Part shown: positions 43,005-54,005 of the stretch, in pieces
How positions within the stretch are numbered: the first letter of the stretch is position 1
How the letters are laid out: each line of letters opens with the position of its first letter
DNA from: Thinopyrum elongatum
Taxonomy: Eukaryota > Streptophyta > Magnoliopsida > Poales > Poaceae
Reading direction: 5' to 3'
Length of the DNA stretch: 64,000 nt
Assembly: GCA_011799875.1 (NCBI GenBank)
Contig: JAAAXO010000141.1
Location: 55,677-119,676 of the forward strand
Made by a program: the position numbers and the translations under genes
The notes under the pieces: model-generated
What the model saw: only the letters and a program-made list of their open reading frames with translations
Databases searched by the model: none
What the model was told of the DNA's origin: nothing

Positions 43005-44650
43005 CGTACATTTGTGCAGTTCCACCAAAATGCAACTGAATAAACATGTTTGCACCGATAACGAAAAAGCATGATTACATTATAGTGGCACTAGTTGATG
43101 AAACATACACTAATAAATAGAAGAAACTAAATTTTCTTATTGGAAAAATATTGTGATAGTATCACAGTCTGCCATGCTGCGAGGGCGAGATGGGCCCTGC
43201 GACGCCTCATACGGTAGGCCTCATACTAGAAATCGACCCAACTCTCCCTGATACACCTTCTGCCAGTGATGAACATCAGTGTACAGTGGTAGTACAAGGA
43301 GGGGCCTTGAGACATTCCAATCTCTATTTTTGTGCAGATCAACTAAAATTAAGCACCCCAGTTTCCATAAACACTTAAACATTAACAATGGGACTAGTTG
43401 ATGAAACATGTACTAACAAAGAGAAGCACTTTCTTTATCTACATTGGAAATGAAATGATAGACAGGACAGTAGCTCTATTTTAACTGTATTATTACTTCA
43501 TTTTATCAGTGGCACTAGGGTCAAGCAGGTGGCAAGCGAGGTGTACCGTGCGTCGCAAGGATGGAGGCCGGGGGTGCTTAGACTGGGTTGCTGAAGCTGG
43601 CTCTTTCAGTCCCTATCTTCCCCCCTAATGTTTCTGTGGTAGCTTTTGGGTTGTAATCCAAACTTGGTCGAGCTGGGGCTGTGTCCCCCTACCTGCCTAG
43701 CTTATGTGGCGAACTTGTCTCCTGCTAGTACTCAGTTAGTTCTAGTAGTAGTTGCATAACTGCCAGTTTACACTGAGATGTTGTCGGCTAATGGTTCTCT
43801 ATGGTTGGGTTTCTTTAATGAAATCGGAGGAAACCCCCTCTTTTGATATAAAAAAATCAGTGGCACTAGCGGTGCAAAAACATTGCCTCAAATTAAAAGT
43901 GCCACTAGATTAAGGTGCAAAATAATAACATTACTACTTTATCATGGCAGTGCCAAAATAGTAGCTCAAGAGCAGAGTCAACATCCAGGATCTTTGGCAA
44001 ACGGTCGGACCAAAAAGGAACATACCTCATGATGGGAAGCATATCTGCAGTCAACGCCATCGTAGAAGGGATGACACCATTCACCAACATGGATGATTCA
44101 ATTCATGGGACCTTTTTGTGTAGTTCACCTAAAATGAAGCAATGTTTGCATCATGCAGTTAGCTAGTACTTGGTCCTTTGAGCTAGCAGCTTCTTCTTCA
44201 TTAGTTGCAATAAAATTGAGCAACATCAAGGTTGGTCGTGAAGCTCGTGGAATGTTCAACTATAATTTGGATATCATTTTGTGTAGTTCAACTAAGATCA
44301 AGCATGAAATGTATATATCTGTTTGCACAAAAAGGTGGAAAGGAGGGTGACTAACAAGTGATGAAACATACATCAAATGAAAAGAAGCATGTTCCTTATC
44401 TGAATGGCGATCCTACAAGGACAGTACTAATTTCTAAAGCAACAACATTGCTAGATATTAGTGTGGCCATTAGGATTAACTATGAAAACTATTAAATACG
44501 ACATTACTTTAATGGTGCCATTGCTCCATTTTACCAACAACATTACATTAACAGCTGCTAAAGAGTTGGTATTTGGGCACGGGAGAGTAGGCGGATCAGG
44601 ACAGTTGCATTTCTAACGAAAAGAAGCAACTTATCTTAATGGGAAATTTA
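43005..44650. repeat. Degenerate dispersed/tandem repeats in spacer
   Basis: Several diverged copies of two motifs recur: TTTGTGYAGTTCAACTAAAAT (near 43012, 43330, 44113, 44278) and GTGATGAAACATACACTAA (near 43094, 43392, 44358), plus AAAAGAAGCA followed by TTATCT blocks (43420, 44380, 44617). Spacing is irregular (165-320 bp apart). The nature is unknown; it is an old amplified repeat with no coding signal. Confidence 0.5.
43519..43855 (+). mobile_element. 5'-truncated LINE insertion
   Basis: A 337-bp segment with 3'-UTR-like sequence ends TTTAATGAAATCGGAGGAAACC...TTTTGATATAAAAAA. It is flanked by a perfect 14-bp direct repeat ATCAGTGGCACTAG at 43505-43518 and 43856-43869. Long variable TSD, A-rich 3' tail and loss of the 5' part are the hallmarks of target-primed reverse transcription. 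No ORF remains. Confidence 0.8.
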
Positions 44651-45601
44651 GCAGGACATGAAAAACAGTGCGATTGATTCATATTAATGGAGGCATTACA
44701 TTGAAAACAACATTGGTTTAATGTGTCCTTACTTTAATAGTGGGACTGCTACATTTTACCAGTGGCATTACATAAGAGGGGCTCGGGGCAACAAACATCC
44801 AAACAGGATATCTGAGTTGGTCCCATTTTTGTTCGGTATAGCCACCTTATACTTTGTGAGGCTAGCAAATCAGCAAATCTAGTGCTGGACATACTCTGTT
44901 GACTTGTCCCCCAGTCCCCACTTTCTTTCCTTTTTCAACCAATAGATCGGTTTATATCGAGTTTGTACTGCGTTTCCCTTTATTTCCCTATTAGACCAAG
45001 AGACTAGTTGGATAGCCAGTCTCTGCAAGTTTTCGCCCCCATTATTTCCTCTTTCGACCAAGTCCTAGATTCAGGTAACAAATCTTCCCCCACCCCCACC
45101 CCCTTTCTTCCCTATTTGAACCAAGTAGTAATAGATTCGACTGCATGAAGTAGTACTACTAGATTAGACTGCATGAAGTAGTTTCCTCTTAACAGTAAAA
45201 ATTTAGGTGGCTTTCAAACAGCTGATCGATCCTATCTACGAGGGGGCCTGAGAAGTAGTAAAAGATACAAATGAAGTGATGTGAGGAGCTGGAGCAGTAG
45301 AGCAAGGCCGGTTTCGAAGGAAGTTATACCTAAGGGTCACCGGGATGTCGCTAGGTGGGCGGCGGGAGGACGGATCTGCCCACACTACAACAGCGAGGAA
45401 GAAGGGGTCGGAGGCCCTCCCTAGCCGACGCTGCGTGGGAGAGAACGACAAGGCACGCTGATCGGGACACGCCGGCAGTGGGTCAGAGCCATCGCCGAGG
45501 ACGACCGTGTGAACGTTGCATCTTCTCACCTTCCCCGGCGGAGGGGATCCAGCCGGATCTGTGACCAGCGGTGAGTAGAGAGAGAGTGTGGCCACCGCTG
45601 T
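44651..45601. other. Spacer with no supported gene
   Basis: It contains a short direct duplication of GACTGCATGAAGTAGT (about 45139 and 45168) and a GC-rich segment at 45330-45600 with overlapping frames on both strands. The 119-codon minus-strand frame at 45236-45595 has no recognisable motif. It could be a remnant of a host exon, but nothing in the sequence proves it. Confidence 0.4.
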
Positions 45602-46523
45602 TGATAGAGGCGAGGGTGTCCCGATCTTTCGATGAGATGATGTCTATCGTTTTTGGTGGAGTAGACTTTGATGATCCGACTACGAACGTGCGAGGACGTC
45701 GCGCCTTAGCAATCGCTAAACCAACTCCGAGAGGTTATTGACCACGCCGGAGCACAATCAACCTGACCCCGAGGGTCTATCTCCTGCAAGCAAATGAAGA
45801 ACAAGCAAGAAACTAAGATTTGCAATCTGGATATTGCGAATATAAGATGAAAGCTTTATTGATCGAGGTGGGGTTCTGTGACGTCTTGGTCTGGTTGTTG
45901 AACACAAACGAAGTACGCGAAGTTGCAGCTATGGCGAACTTTTGATCTAAACAAAACCCAAAGTCTAAACGGTGCCCTAAGGGCTGTATATATGGAGGAA
46001 GAGGGGGGGATTTCGTGGCCCTTGAAGGAGGGGTCCGAAACCAACCCTCTCTCTTGTTTCCCCACACATACGGACTCTAAAAATAGCCTATACTCAAGTA
46101 TTTCGAAATTACATGGGCCTGGCCCAATAATAAGGTAACGCAGCACCTATAATAGCCTCTGGACGAAATTTATGAAGTGGCATCTTGTATATTTCGTCCA
46201 AGGCTTCCTGCACTCCTTATGGTTGCTTCAAAGTCCTGAAATCATCACTTGTAACTCCGTTCTTGTTCCCCTTGCGCATGCCATCATCTCCATGCTTGAA
46301 CTTGCTCCAAGGTTCCTCTTTCTTGTCCAAGCTAGGCCCTTCATTTGTAAGCAAAACAAATGTATCCAATTTAGGCAGCATCATATTCTCATGAACATTA
46401 GAATCATTACCAAGAAACGAAAGTACCTGATAATTTAATTGGCGTGCGCGAGCTCTAGTAATTGGTCCAGTATGTATAGCAGCAGGGGCTGTGGGTGTAA
46501 CAATGGTATTGATGTCCTCATCA
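45602..46523 (-). repeat. Family 1 3' LTR, inverted (922 bp)
   Basis: Full LTR at the left edge of the right-hand element, abutting non-element DNA (flank GCTGT). It is followed on the right by the polypurine tract complement and pol, so it is a true 3' LTR. It shares sub-lineage bases with 22284-23209. Confidence 0.92.
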
Positions 46524-47803
46524 TCCTCCCCTTCTTGAAATGAAGTCGTCCTCGACGGAAGCTCATCTTCCTCACCCAAATAAGGCTTCAAATCTGCAAT
46601 GTTAAAAGTGGGACTAACCCCAAAATCTGCAGGCAGCTCAAGTTTATATGCATTATCATTTATTTTCTCTAACACCTTAAAAGGACCATCAGCACGTGGC
46701 ATTAGCTTTGATTTGCGCAAATCAGGAAATCTATCCTTACGCAAATGTAACCAAACAGGATCTCCAGGTGCAAACACAACATGTTTTCTACCCTTATCTC
46801 CAGCAAGTTTATATTTAGCATTCATACGCTCAATGTTCTCCTTAGTTAACTCATGCATTTTTAAGATCAATTCAGCACGTTGTTTAGCATCAAAATTAAC
46901 CTTCTCCGAAGATGGAAGAGGCAACAAATCAATAGGTGCACGAGGTAGGAAACCATATACAATTTCAAAAGGGCACATCTTAGTAGTAGAATGCAACGAA
47001 CGATTATAAGCAAATTCAATATGAGGCAAGCATTCTTCCCACATTTTCTTGTTATTCTTCAAAACAGCCCTAAGCATAGTAGACAAAGTTCTATTGACTT
47101 CAGTTTGTCCATCAGTTTGGGGGTGACAAGTAGTACTAAAAAGCAGTTTAGTCCCCAACTTAGCCCATAAACATCTCCAAAAGTGGCTAAGAAATTTGGT
47201 ATCACGATCTGAAACAATAGTATTTGGCACACCATGCAAGTGAATAATTTCACGAAAGAACAAATCAGCAACATTAGCAGCATCATCGCTTTTATGACAT
47301 GGTATAAAGTGTGCCATTTTCGAGAACCTATCCACGACAACAAATATGCTATCCCTCCCCTTCTTTGTTCGAGGTAAACCCAAAACAAAGTCCATAGATA
47401 TATCCTCCCATGGAACACTAGGTACAGGCAACGGCATATATAAACCATGAGGATTGAGTCGTGACATAGCTTTTTGACATGTAGTGCAGCGAGCAACAAA
47501 GCGCTCAACATCCCGTCTCATCTTTGGCCAAAAGAAATGTGTAGCAAGTACATCCTCCGTCTTCTTTACGCCAAAGTGTCCCATTAATCCTCCTAAATGC
47601 GCCTCCTGCAACAACAAAAGACGAACGGAGCTAGCTGGAATGCATAGCTTGTTAGCACGAAACACAAATCCATCGTTAACGACGAACTTGTTCCATGTTC
47701 TCCCTTCTTTACAATTCTGCAATACATCTTTAAATTCAGCATCATGCACATATTGATCTTTGATGGTCTCCAAACCAAATATTTTAAAGTCAAGTTGTGA
47801 AAG
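46217..47803 (-). pseudogene. Family 1 pol 3' part (integrase, CR tail), split by insertion
   Basis: Minus-strand frame covering the end of the RNase H/integrase linker, HHCC finger, D,D,E core, GPF motif and LTR-encoded tail. It is cut at 47803 by a family 2 element inserted with duplication GAAAG; the rest resumes at 60338. The catalytic-core segment reads TDGQTEVNRTL, one Val shorter than other copies (3-bp loss at about 47098-47101) right after the catalytic Glu. Otherwise open and clean. Confidence 0.88.
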
Positions 47804-48785
47804 TGATAGAGGCGAGGGTGTCCCGATCTTTCGATGAGATGGTAACTATCGATTTGGTGGAGCCGACTTTGACGATCCGACTACAAACGTGCACGACGTT
47901 GCGCCTTAGCAATCGCTAAACCAATCTCCTGAGGTTACTGACGATGCTGGAAGCACGATCAGCCTGACCACGAAGGTCTATTCCTGTACGCAATCGAAGA
48001 ACAAGCAAGAATATGATAATGCAATCTGAATATTGCGAATATAGATGAAGTATTGATAATGGTGGGGATCCGAAAGCGGTCTTGGTCTGGTCGTTGGACA
48101 CAAACGAAGTACACGAAGTTGCAATGGCTAACTTTTAACTAAACAAATCCCAAGGAAAAAGCTACTAGATGGATCTACTTATATAGGAGTAAGGGGTGGC
48201 GGCCAAGGAGGTGGGAGGACGTCCCAAGGCAGCCTAAAACTAACCCTAGGTCGTACAAGGCTCATGGGCCCAAGTGGAGGTGATGCAACACCTTTGGACT
48301 TGTAGTTTGACTCGGATTCTGCTGGAGCGTCAGATTGTTTCGTCGATAACTCATAGCTCCGGATGAATTTTAAGGTGAATCCAATTGGGTTGGAAAGAGC
48401 ACGAAATCTACTTTCCAACAAAAAAAGAATCACCCAATTCGGAGTCCGTATGAAAGAGTTCTTGGTGTTTTGAGTCAGGTATGTCTGTGCAGTCCGAATC
48501 TGAATCCAGAACGTGAGAGACTTGGACTCTATCTTCTCTTGGCCCAAAAGTGACGTGAGAGGACTTTTTGAACAGCACCTAAACTTCTCGTTTTCCCTTA
48601 TCTTCATATGTGAATTGTACAAATGTCCCATACACCTGCAATTAGACATGGCACAAAAGTTTGTGAAGTATTTTTGTCCTGGATGACACAAATAAATTAT
48701 TGCATAGTTTGCATTAGAAATCACCTCACAAATATACATGTATGCAATATTTTTGGTCGTATCCAAGGTATTCATGTCCTCATCA
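47804..48785 (-). repeat. Family 2 3' LTR (982 bp)
   Basis: Complete. TGATAGAGGCGAGG on the left and CATGTCCTCATCA on the right, with polypurine complement TCCTCCACTTCTTG following. It is close to 14573-15554 and has the normal GATCGGGACACCC terminal sequence. Confidence 0.92.
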
Positions 48786-49393
48786 TCCTCCACTTCTTGA
48801 AAACGAAGCCGTCCTCGGCGTTGCTTAATCTGAAATGTGGCTAACAAAAGAGACAAGGTGTACATGTTGTATATGTATATGTCATCCATTTTTACTTCCC
48901 TTGATTTTTGCACATATGACACATGTATACATGAGTAACTTTCATAGTTCATAAAATGTAAAGCCAAAATATTATCACAAGTATTAGAAGACATGAAAAT
49001 ATTGCAACTCAATTTGCACATATAAGTGAAGCTCTTATTCATATCAAAGGATTGACAATGTTCATCATTAAACCATCCCAACATTGGTGAATAAACCTTA
49101 CTTGCATCAAATTTACATGCTACTACATGCTTAAATAAGCAAACATGCAATAAGTCTTTTGACACAAAATCATCACCAAGATTAGAGGTCATATCAAAAG
49201 GATTAAACATTGTTTCTTTTGCATCAACAGTTAATTCATTGGGTGCACCCAAAATTGTTGATACTTCAACTCTTTGATCACATGACGCATTCATGACAGT
49301 AACACGATTCTCTAAAATAGTTGGTGTGCTCAAATCAATAGGTAACACAACACATGATGTATTCAAGTTAACAGATGCATGCATCATTCTCAT
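48179..49393 (-). CDS. Family 2 unknown-domain frame, second copy
   Basis: A 404-codon open frame that parallels 13602-15179 from the NLNTSCVxLPIDL stretch through SPMLGWFNDEHCQSFDMN and VKMDDIYIYN. It reaches the LTR and the same PPPLTPI end inside the TATA box. The upstream gag-like part is frameshifted. Retention of the same long frame in two independent insertions suggests a shared coding function or recent common origin. The product is not recognised. Confidence 0.6.
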   Translation of the reverse strand: MRMMHASVNLNTSCVVLPIDLSTPTILENRVTVMNASCDQRVEVSTILGAPNELTVDAKETMFNPFDMTSNLGDDFVSKDLLHVCLFKHVVACKFDASKVYSPMLGWFNDEHCQSFDMNKSFTYMCKLSCNIFMSSNTCDNILALHFMNYESYSCIHVSYVQKSREVKMDDIYIYNMYTLSLLLATFQIKQRRGRLRFQEVEDDEDMNTLDTTKNIAYMYICEVISNANYAIIYLCHPGQKYFTNFCAMSNCRCMGHLYNSHMKIRENEKFRCCSKSPLTSLLGQEKIESKSLTFWIQIRTAQTYLTQNTKNSFIRTPNWVILFLLESRFRALSNPIGFTLKFIRSYELSTKQSDAPAESESNYKSKGVASPPLGPMSLVRPRVSFRLPWDVLPPPWPPPLTPI

Positions 49394-51584
49394 GTGAAGT
49401 TGAAAATCTGTACCTTTGTCATTACCTTTATGATCAACTCAGATGATGTAGGCACTCTTGGAGGTGATGTGTCACATGATGGAGATGATGTAGTCCTCGC
49501 AACAACCGATGTGGTTGTCATAGTACGCTAGTAGTTGAAGAAACATCTGTATCAACACTTGGAATGTGCACCATGCGCTTGTTCTTCCTTGTGGCCAAAA
49601 CGTCGTTTTATTTCCTGTTCAGCTTTGCAAGCAAGACGAAACAAATGGTCCATAGGATAACCACTCTTCATGAATTAGAATCTCTTGAATATCGCAGTTT
49701 AATCTCCCCAAAATCTATCCATAAAATTCTTCTTCACTTTCTCTAAAAATGAGTGCAATAATGTAGTTTGTAAATCATCATAAATTTTGTTACGGTGTCA
49801 CTACCTTGTTTTAAATGTTGTAGTTTTTTAATCATGCACGAGTATAATGAACATCTACGAATCTATCTCTCATGACATGTTTTAAATCATCCAAGTGTAG
49901 GTATAAGATCAGGGTTTAACCGACAATATTCACTCCACCAAACTAAAGCAAAGCTACTAAAGTACTAACCGCAGCTTGAAATTTTCCACGCTCATCAAAA
50001 TTATGGGAAGCAAATATAGCATTATTTCGTACTCCCATTCAATATATAAATCAGGCCTAAAACGACCAGTAAATGGTGGCATGAAACATTAACTGATTAG
50101 TGCATTCTGATGTAATTGCTCCTCTTGTGGCGGTTGTTGCATTTTCTTAGGTGATGGCAAATCTCCCACGATCGATGAAGCCCAAGAAACTAACAACTCC
50201 GGAACCTGCCATGATTAGTAGAAACAAAAAAAATCGAGAATAATGTTCCTATGAACTACTAGGTGTGGTGGTTAAAGCGCTCACAGTAAAGCAAATATCA
50301 ATATCTACAAGTCTTAATGCAGCGGTGGTGACGGGGACCACAGGTGTCAAATAACTCCGAAGATTGAGTAAAGCGATTGCCAGGTGAAAGTATGTATACA
50401 CGGTGTAGAAATATATGGAGCTGGGTTGGCTATATATGGGCAAAAGATAGCATAATCAATTCAGAGATGCAATATTAATAAAACGCTCAAGACGCGATAC
50501 TGTGCTGGTCCTAGGCTAGACCGGACTAGAGACGCGAGCCTAGAACACTAATGGGTCACGGCGTGTGCACAACTAGCATCAATAAAGGATATGAAGTAGC
50601 TCTGGACAGCAAGATATAAGTGAAGATCACAAAGGCAGTAAAGATAATGATGAGAAACAACTACCAAGTAGGATATACCAACAACTTTGTCTCCAACTTT
50701 CCTCTGGAAAAGTTTTGCCAATTTTCTGATATTTTTTCTCAAGAATGGCACTGACTCAAGCTTTCAAACGCAAAAAGAATCACTAAATTCGAGTTGATAT
50801 GAGGAGTCAAAAAAAATCTAAAACTGGCCTGAAAAAACTGGAACAAGCTGTGTTCGCGAACTTCGGAGGGCAAAAAGACCTATTTAGAAGCGATTTGAGG
50901 GTGTCAAATATTGAACTAGCTTCTGAAACTATTTAGATGCGGCTCATCACATAGCTTTAATTTGAGTACTCACGGAGCCAAAAACAGACTTCGTACGAAA
51001 AAGATATGCCTGTTTTACTGAACACTGCGCAAAACAGTTTTTCAATCCGAATTCGCTACGAGATTGAGTCTAGATAGATCCGAATTTGTTTTTTTTTTGC
51101 CTCTCTTTTTTTTCTACACTTTTTTTTTTCTTTCTCTCTTTTTCTTGACTTTTTTTTAATTTTTTTCTCTCTTTTCTCTCTTCCTTTTCAAAACAAAATA
51201 GATAAGATGTAGATTGGATCAAGCACAGATGTGAACGACCTCAACTATGATTATGACAATGAATGGTGGGTGGCACGATTTGGAAAGATGGATGGGATGG
51301 TGGAAAAGGAAGGAAAAAAAGTGCACGCGGCGGCGTGACTAATGTGAACAGAACTCGAAACTCTAAACGAACTAGACACTAAGACCAGCAACTCGACACG
51401 ACGATTGTAACCGATAATTCAACTAGCAAGCAATGAAAAGAAATTGCAAAGGCTCAGACTGGCTTGGACAAAGGATGAATAGACTACCTTTTTTTTGTGG
51501 CTTTTTTTGGACAATAGGTAAGAAAATAAATCAATCTAGGGAAAACTGGAAATTCTCACCGGCAAACTGAAAACTGATACCACT
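49394..51584 (-). pseudogene. Family 2 degenerate gag and leader
   Basis: Counterpart of 11828-13900. The gag start (complement of ATGGCAGG at about 50205-50212) and core are broken by several single-base indels. The leader contains a pyrimidine tract on the plus strand at about 51088-51190 (A/G-rich in the element) that is only some 20-30 nt long in the first copy. Primer site complement CTGATACCACT lies at about 51574-51584. Confidence 0.75.
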
Positions 51585-51955
51585 TGATAGAGGCGAGGGG
51601 TGTCCCGATCTTTCGATGAGATGGTAACTATCGATTTGGTGGAGCCGACTTTGACGATCCGACTACAAACGTGCACGACGTTGCGCCTTAGCAATCGCTA
51701 AACCAATCTCCTGAGGTTACATGACGATGCTGGAAGCACGATTAGCTGACCACGAAGGTCTATTCCTGCACGCATCGAAGAACAAGCAAGAATATGATAA
51801 TGCAATCTGAATATTGCGAATATAGATGAAGTATTGATAATGGTGGGGATCCGAAAGCGGTCTTGGTTGGTGTTGGACACAAACGAAGTACACGAAGTTG
51901 CAATGGCTAACTTTTAACTAAACAAATCCCAAGGAAAAAGCTACTAGATGGATCT
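51585..51955 (-). repeat. Family 2 5' LTR, first part
   Basis: R-U5 side of the LTR, with several single-base insertions and losses (for example GAGGGGTGTCC). Interrupted at GATCT by a family 1 element and continued at 59734. Confidence 0.88.
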
Positions 51956-52868
51956 TGATGAGGACATCAATACCATTGTTACACCCACAAACCCTGCTTC
52001 ATACATACTGGACCAATTACTAGAGCTCGCGCACGCCAATTAAAAATCAGGTACTTTCGTTTCTTGGTAATGATTCTAAAGTTCATGAGAATATGATGCT
52101 GCCTAAATTGGATACATTTGTTTTGCTTACAAATGAAGGGCCTAGCTTGGACAAGAAAGAGGAACCTTGGAGCAAGTTCAAGCATGGAGATCATGGCATG
52201 CACAAGGGGAACAAGAACGGAGTTACAAGTGATGATTTCGGACTTTGAAGCCACCATAATGAGTGCAGGAAGCCTTGGACGAAATATACAAGATGTCACT
52301 TCATAAATTTCGTTCAGAGGCTATAAGGTGCTGCGTCACCTTATTATGGGCCAGGCCCATGTAATTTCGAAATACTTGAGTATAGGCTGTTTTTAGAGTC
52401 CGTATGTGTGGGGAAACAAGAGATAGGGTTGGTTTCGGACCCCTCCTTCAAGGGCCACGAAATCCCCTCCTCTTCCTCCATATATACAGCCCTTAGGGCA
52501 CCGTTTAGACTTTAGGTTTTGTTTAGATTAAAAGTTCGCCATAGCTGCAACTTCGCGTACTTCGTTTGTGTTCAACGACCGACCAAGACGTCACAGAACC
52601 CCACCTTGATCAATAAAGCTTTCATCTTATATTCGCAATATCCAGATTGCAAATCTTAGGTTCTTGCTTGTTCTTCGTTTGCTTGCAGGAGATAGACCCT
52701 CGTGGTCAGGTTGATGTGCTCCGGCTGTGGTCAAAAACCTCTCGGAGTTGTTTAGCGATTGCTAAGGCGCGACGTCCTCGCACGTTCGTAGTCGGATCGT
52801 CAAAGTCTACACACCAAAAACGATAGCTATCATCTCATCGAAAGATCGGGACACCCTCGCCTCTATCA
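51956..52868 (+). repeat. Family 1 5' LTR of nested element (913 bp)
   Basis: Full LTR that is 9 bp short through scattered single-base losses (for example CATACATACTGG missing a T, AAAAATCAGG, TTATTATGGG). Followed by a normal primer site. Confidence 0.9.
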
Positions 52869-54005
52869 AGTGGTATCAGATTCCCAGGTTGCTGGTGGAG
52901 TTTACAGTTTTTCGTAGTTCAGATCGAGTCTGTTTCTTCTACCTACAGTCCAGGAAAAAGCCAAAAAAAAATAAAAATTTTTAGGGTTAGTTCATCATAT
53001 CCGAACCAATCTGAGCCTTTGCATAACTTTTTAGGGTTTTTGCTTTGTTGAATTTGCGGTGCATCGTCTGTGTCAAGTTGCTGGTTAGCGTCTAGTTCTT
53101 AGAGTTTCGAGTTCGTGTTCACAAGTTGTCACGCGGCCGCCGCACCATCATCATCGCCCCCCCCTACCATATACCACCACAGCTATTGCTATTTCTCTGA
53201 GTCCATATACCCACACCGATCGAGTCCATATACCACCACCGATCCGAGTCCATATACCACCACCAATCCGAGCCCAATACTACCGTCATATACCATCACC
53301 AGTCCGAGTTCCACCAGATTCATCTCTGCCACCAGTCCTAGTCCGAGTCCAGTATTTATTCCTTTTTTTAGAGTTCAGATCACGCGGATACTACGAGTCG
53401 TGAACAAGTCGGATTCCCCAATTTTGTGCTACCCGTAGAAGAAAAATAGTTCCAGTTTCAAAAAAAAAAAAACACTAAGTCTGAAAAATCTGGCTAGGCA
53501 AGTTTTTAGACCATTTGTAGACTTTTTCGAAAAAAAATTGTAGCGGAGCAAAAAAAAAAAATAGGAAAAAAAAGTGCAAAAAAAAAAAAGAAAAAAAATT
53601 CAGAGTGTGCTCCTCCCTTGTTACGTGCAGCGCCGTGATTTTTGTTAGTGTTCTAGGCTCGCGTCTCTAGAACGGTCTAGCTAGGACCAGCCCACAGTTC
53701 CGTCGTTGAGAGTTTATAACATTGCATCTCTGAATTGATTATTGCTGACCTTTTTTTTGATCCATATCATAAGCCTTCCCAGCTCCACCATACATCTACA
53801 TGTGTGCGTTTGACACCACCTGGCAATCGCTCATCCAAGCTCTGAGAGTTTTGACTACAAAGGTTGCCGATCACCACCTACTGGGGTAGAACTGGTAAGA
53901 ATTTGAGATTTGCTTGACGGATTTGTGACACCACACCCACACCACACACCACTTTCTAGTAGTTTGTAGGATCATATTCCTTGTGTGTTTCTATTGCTGC
54001 TAACC

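Noticed and set aside
45236..45595. 119-codon minus-strand frame in GC-rich DNA
   Set aside because: No motif or paralogue in the window, and open frames are expected by chance at this GC content. Kept only as unclassified spacer.
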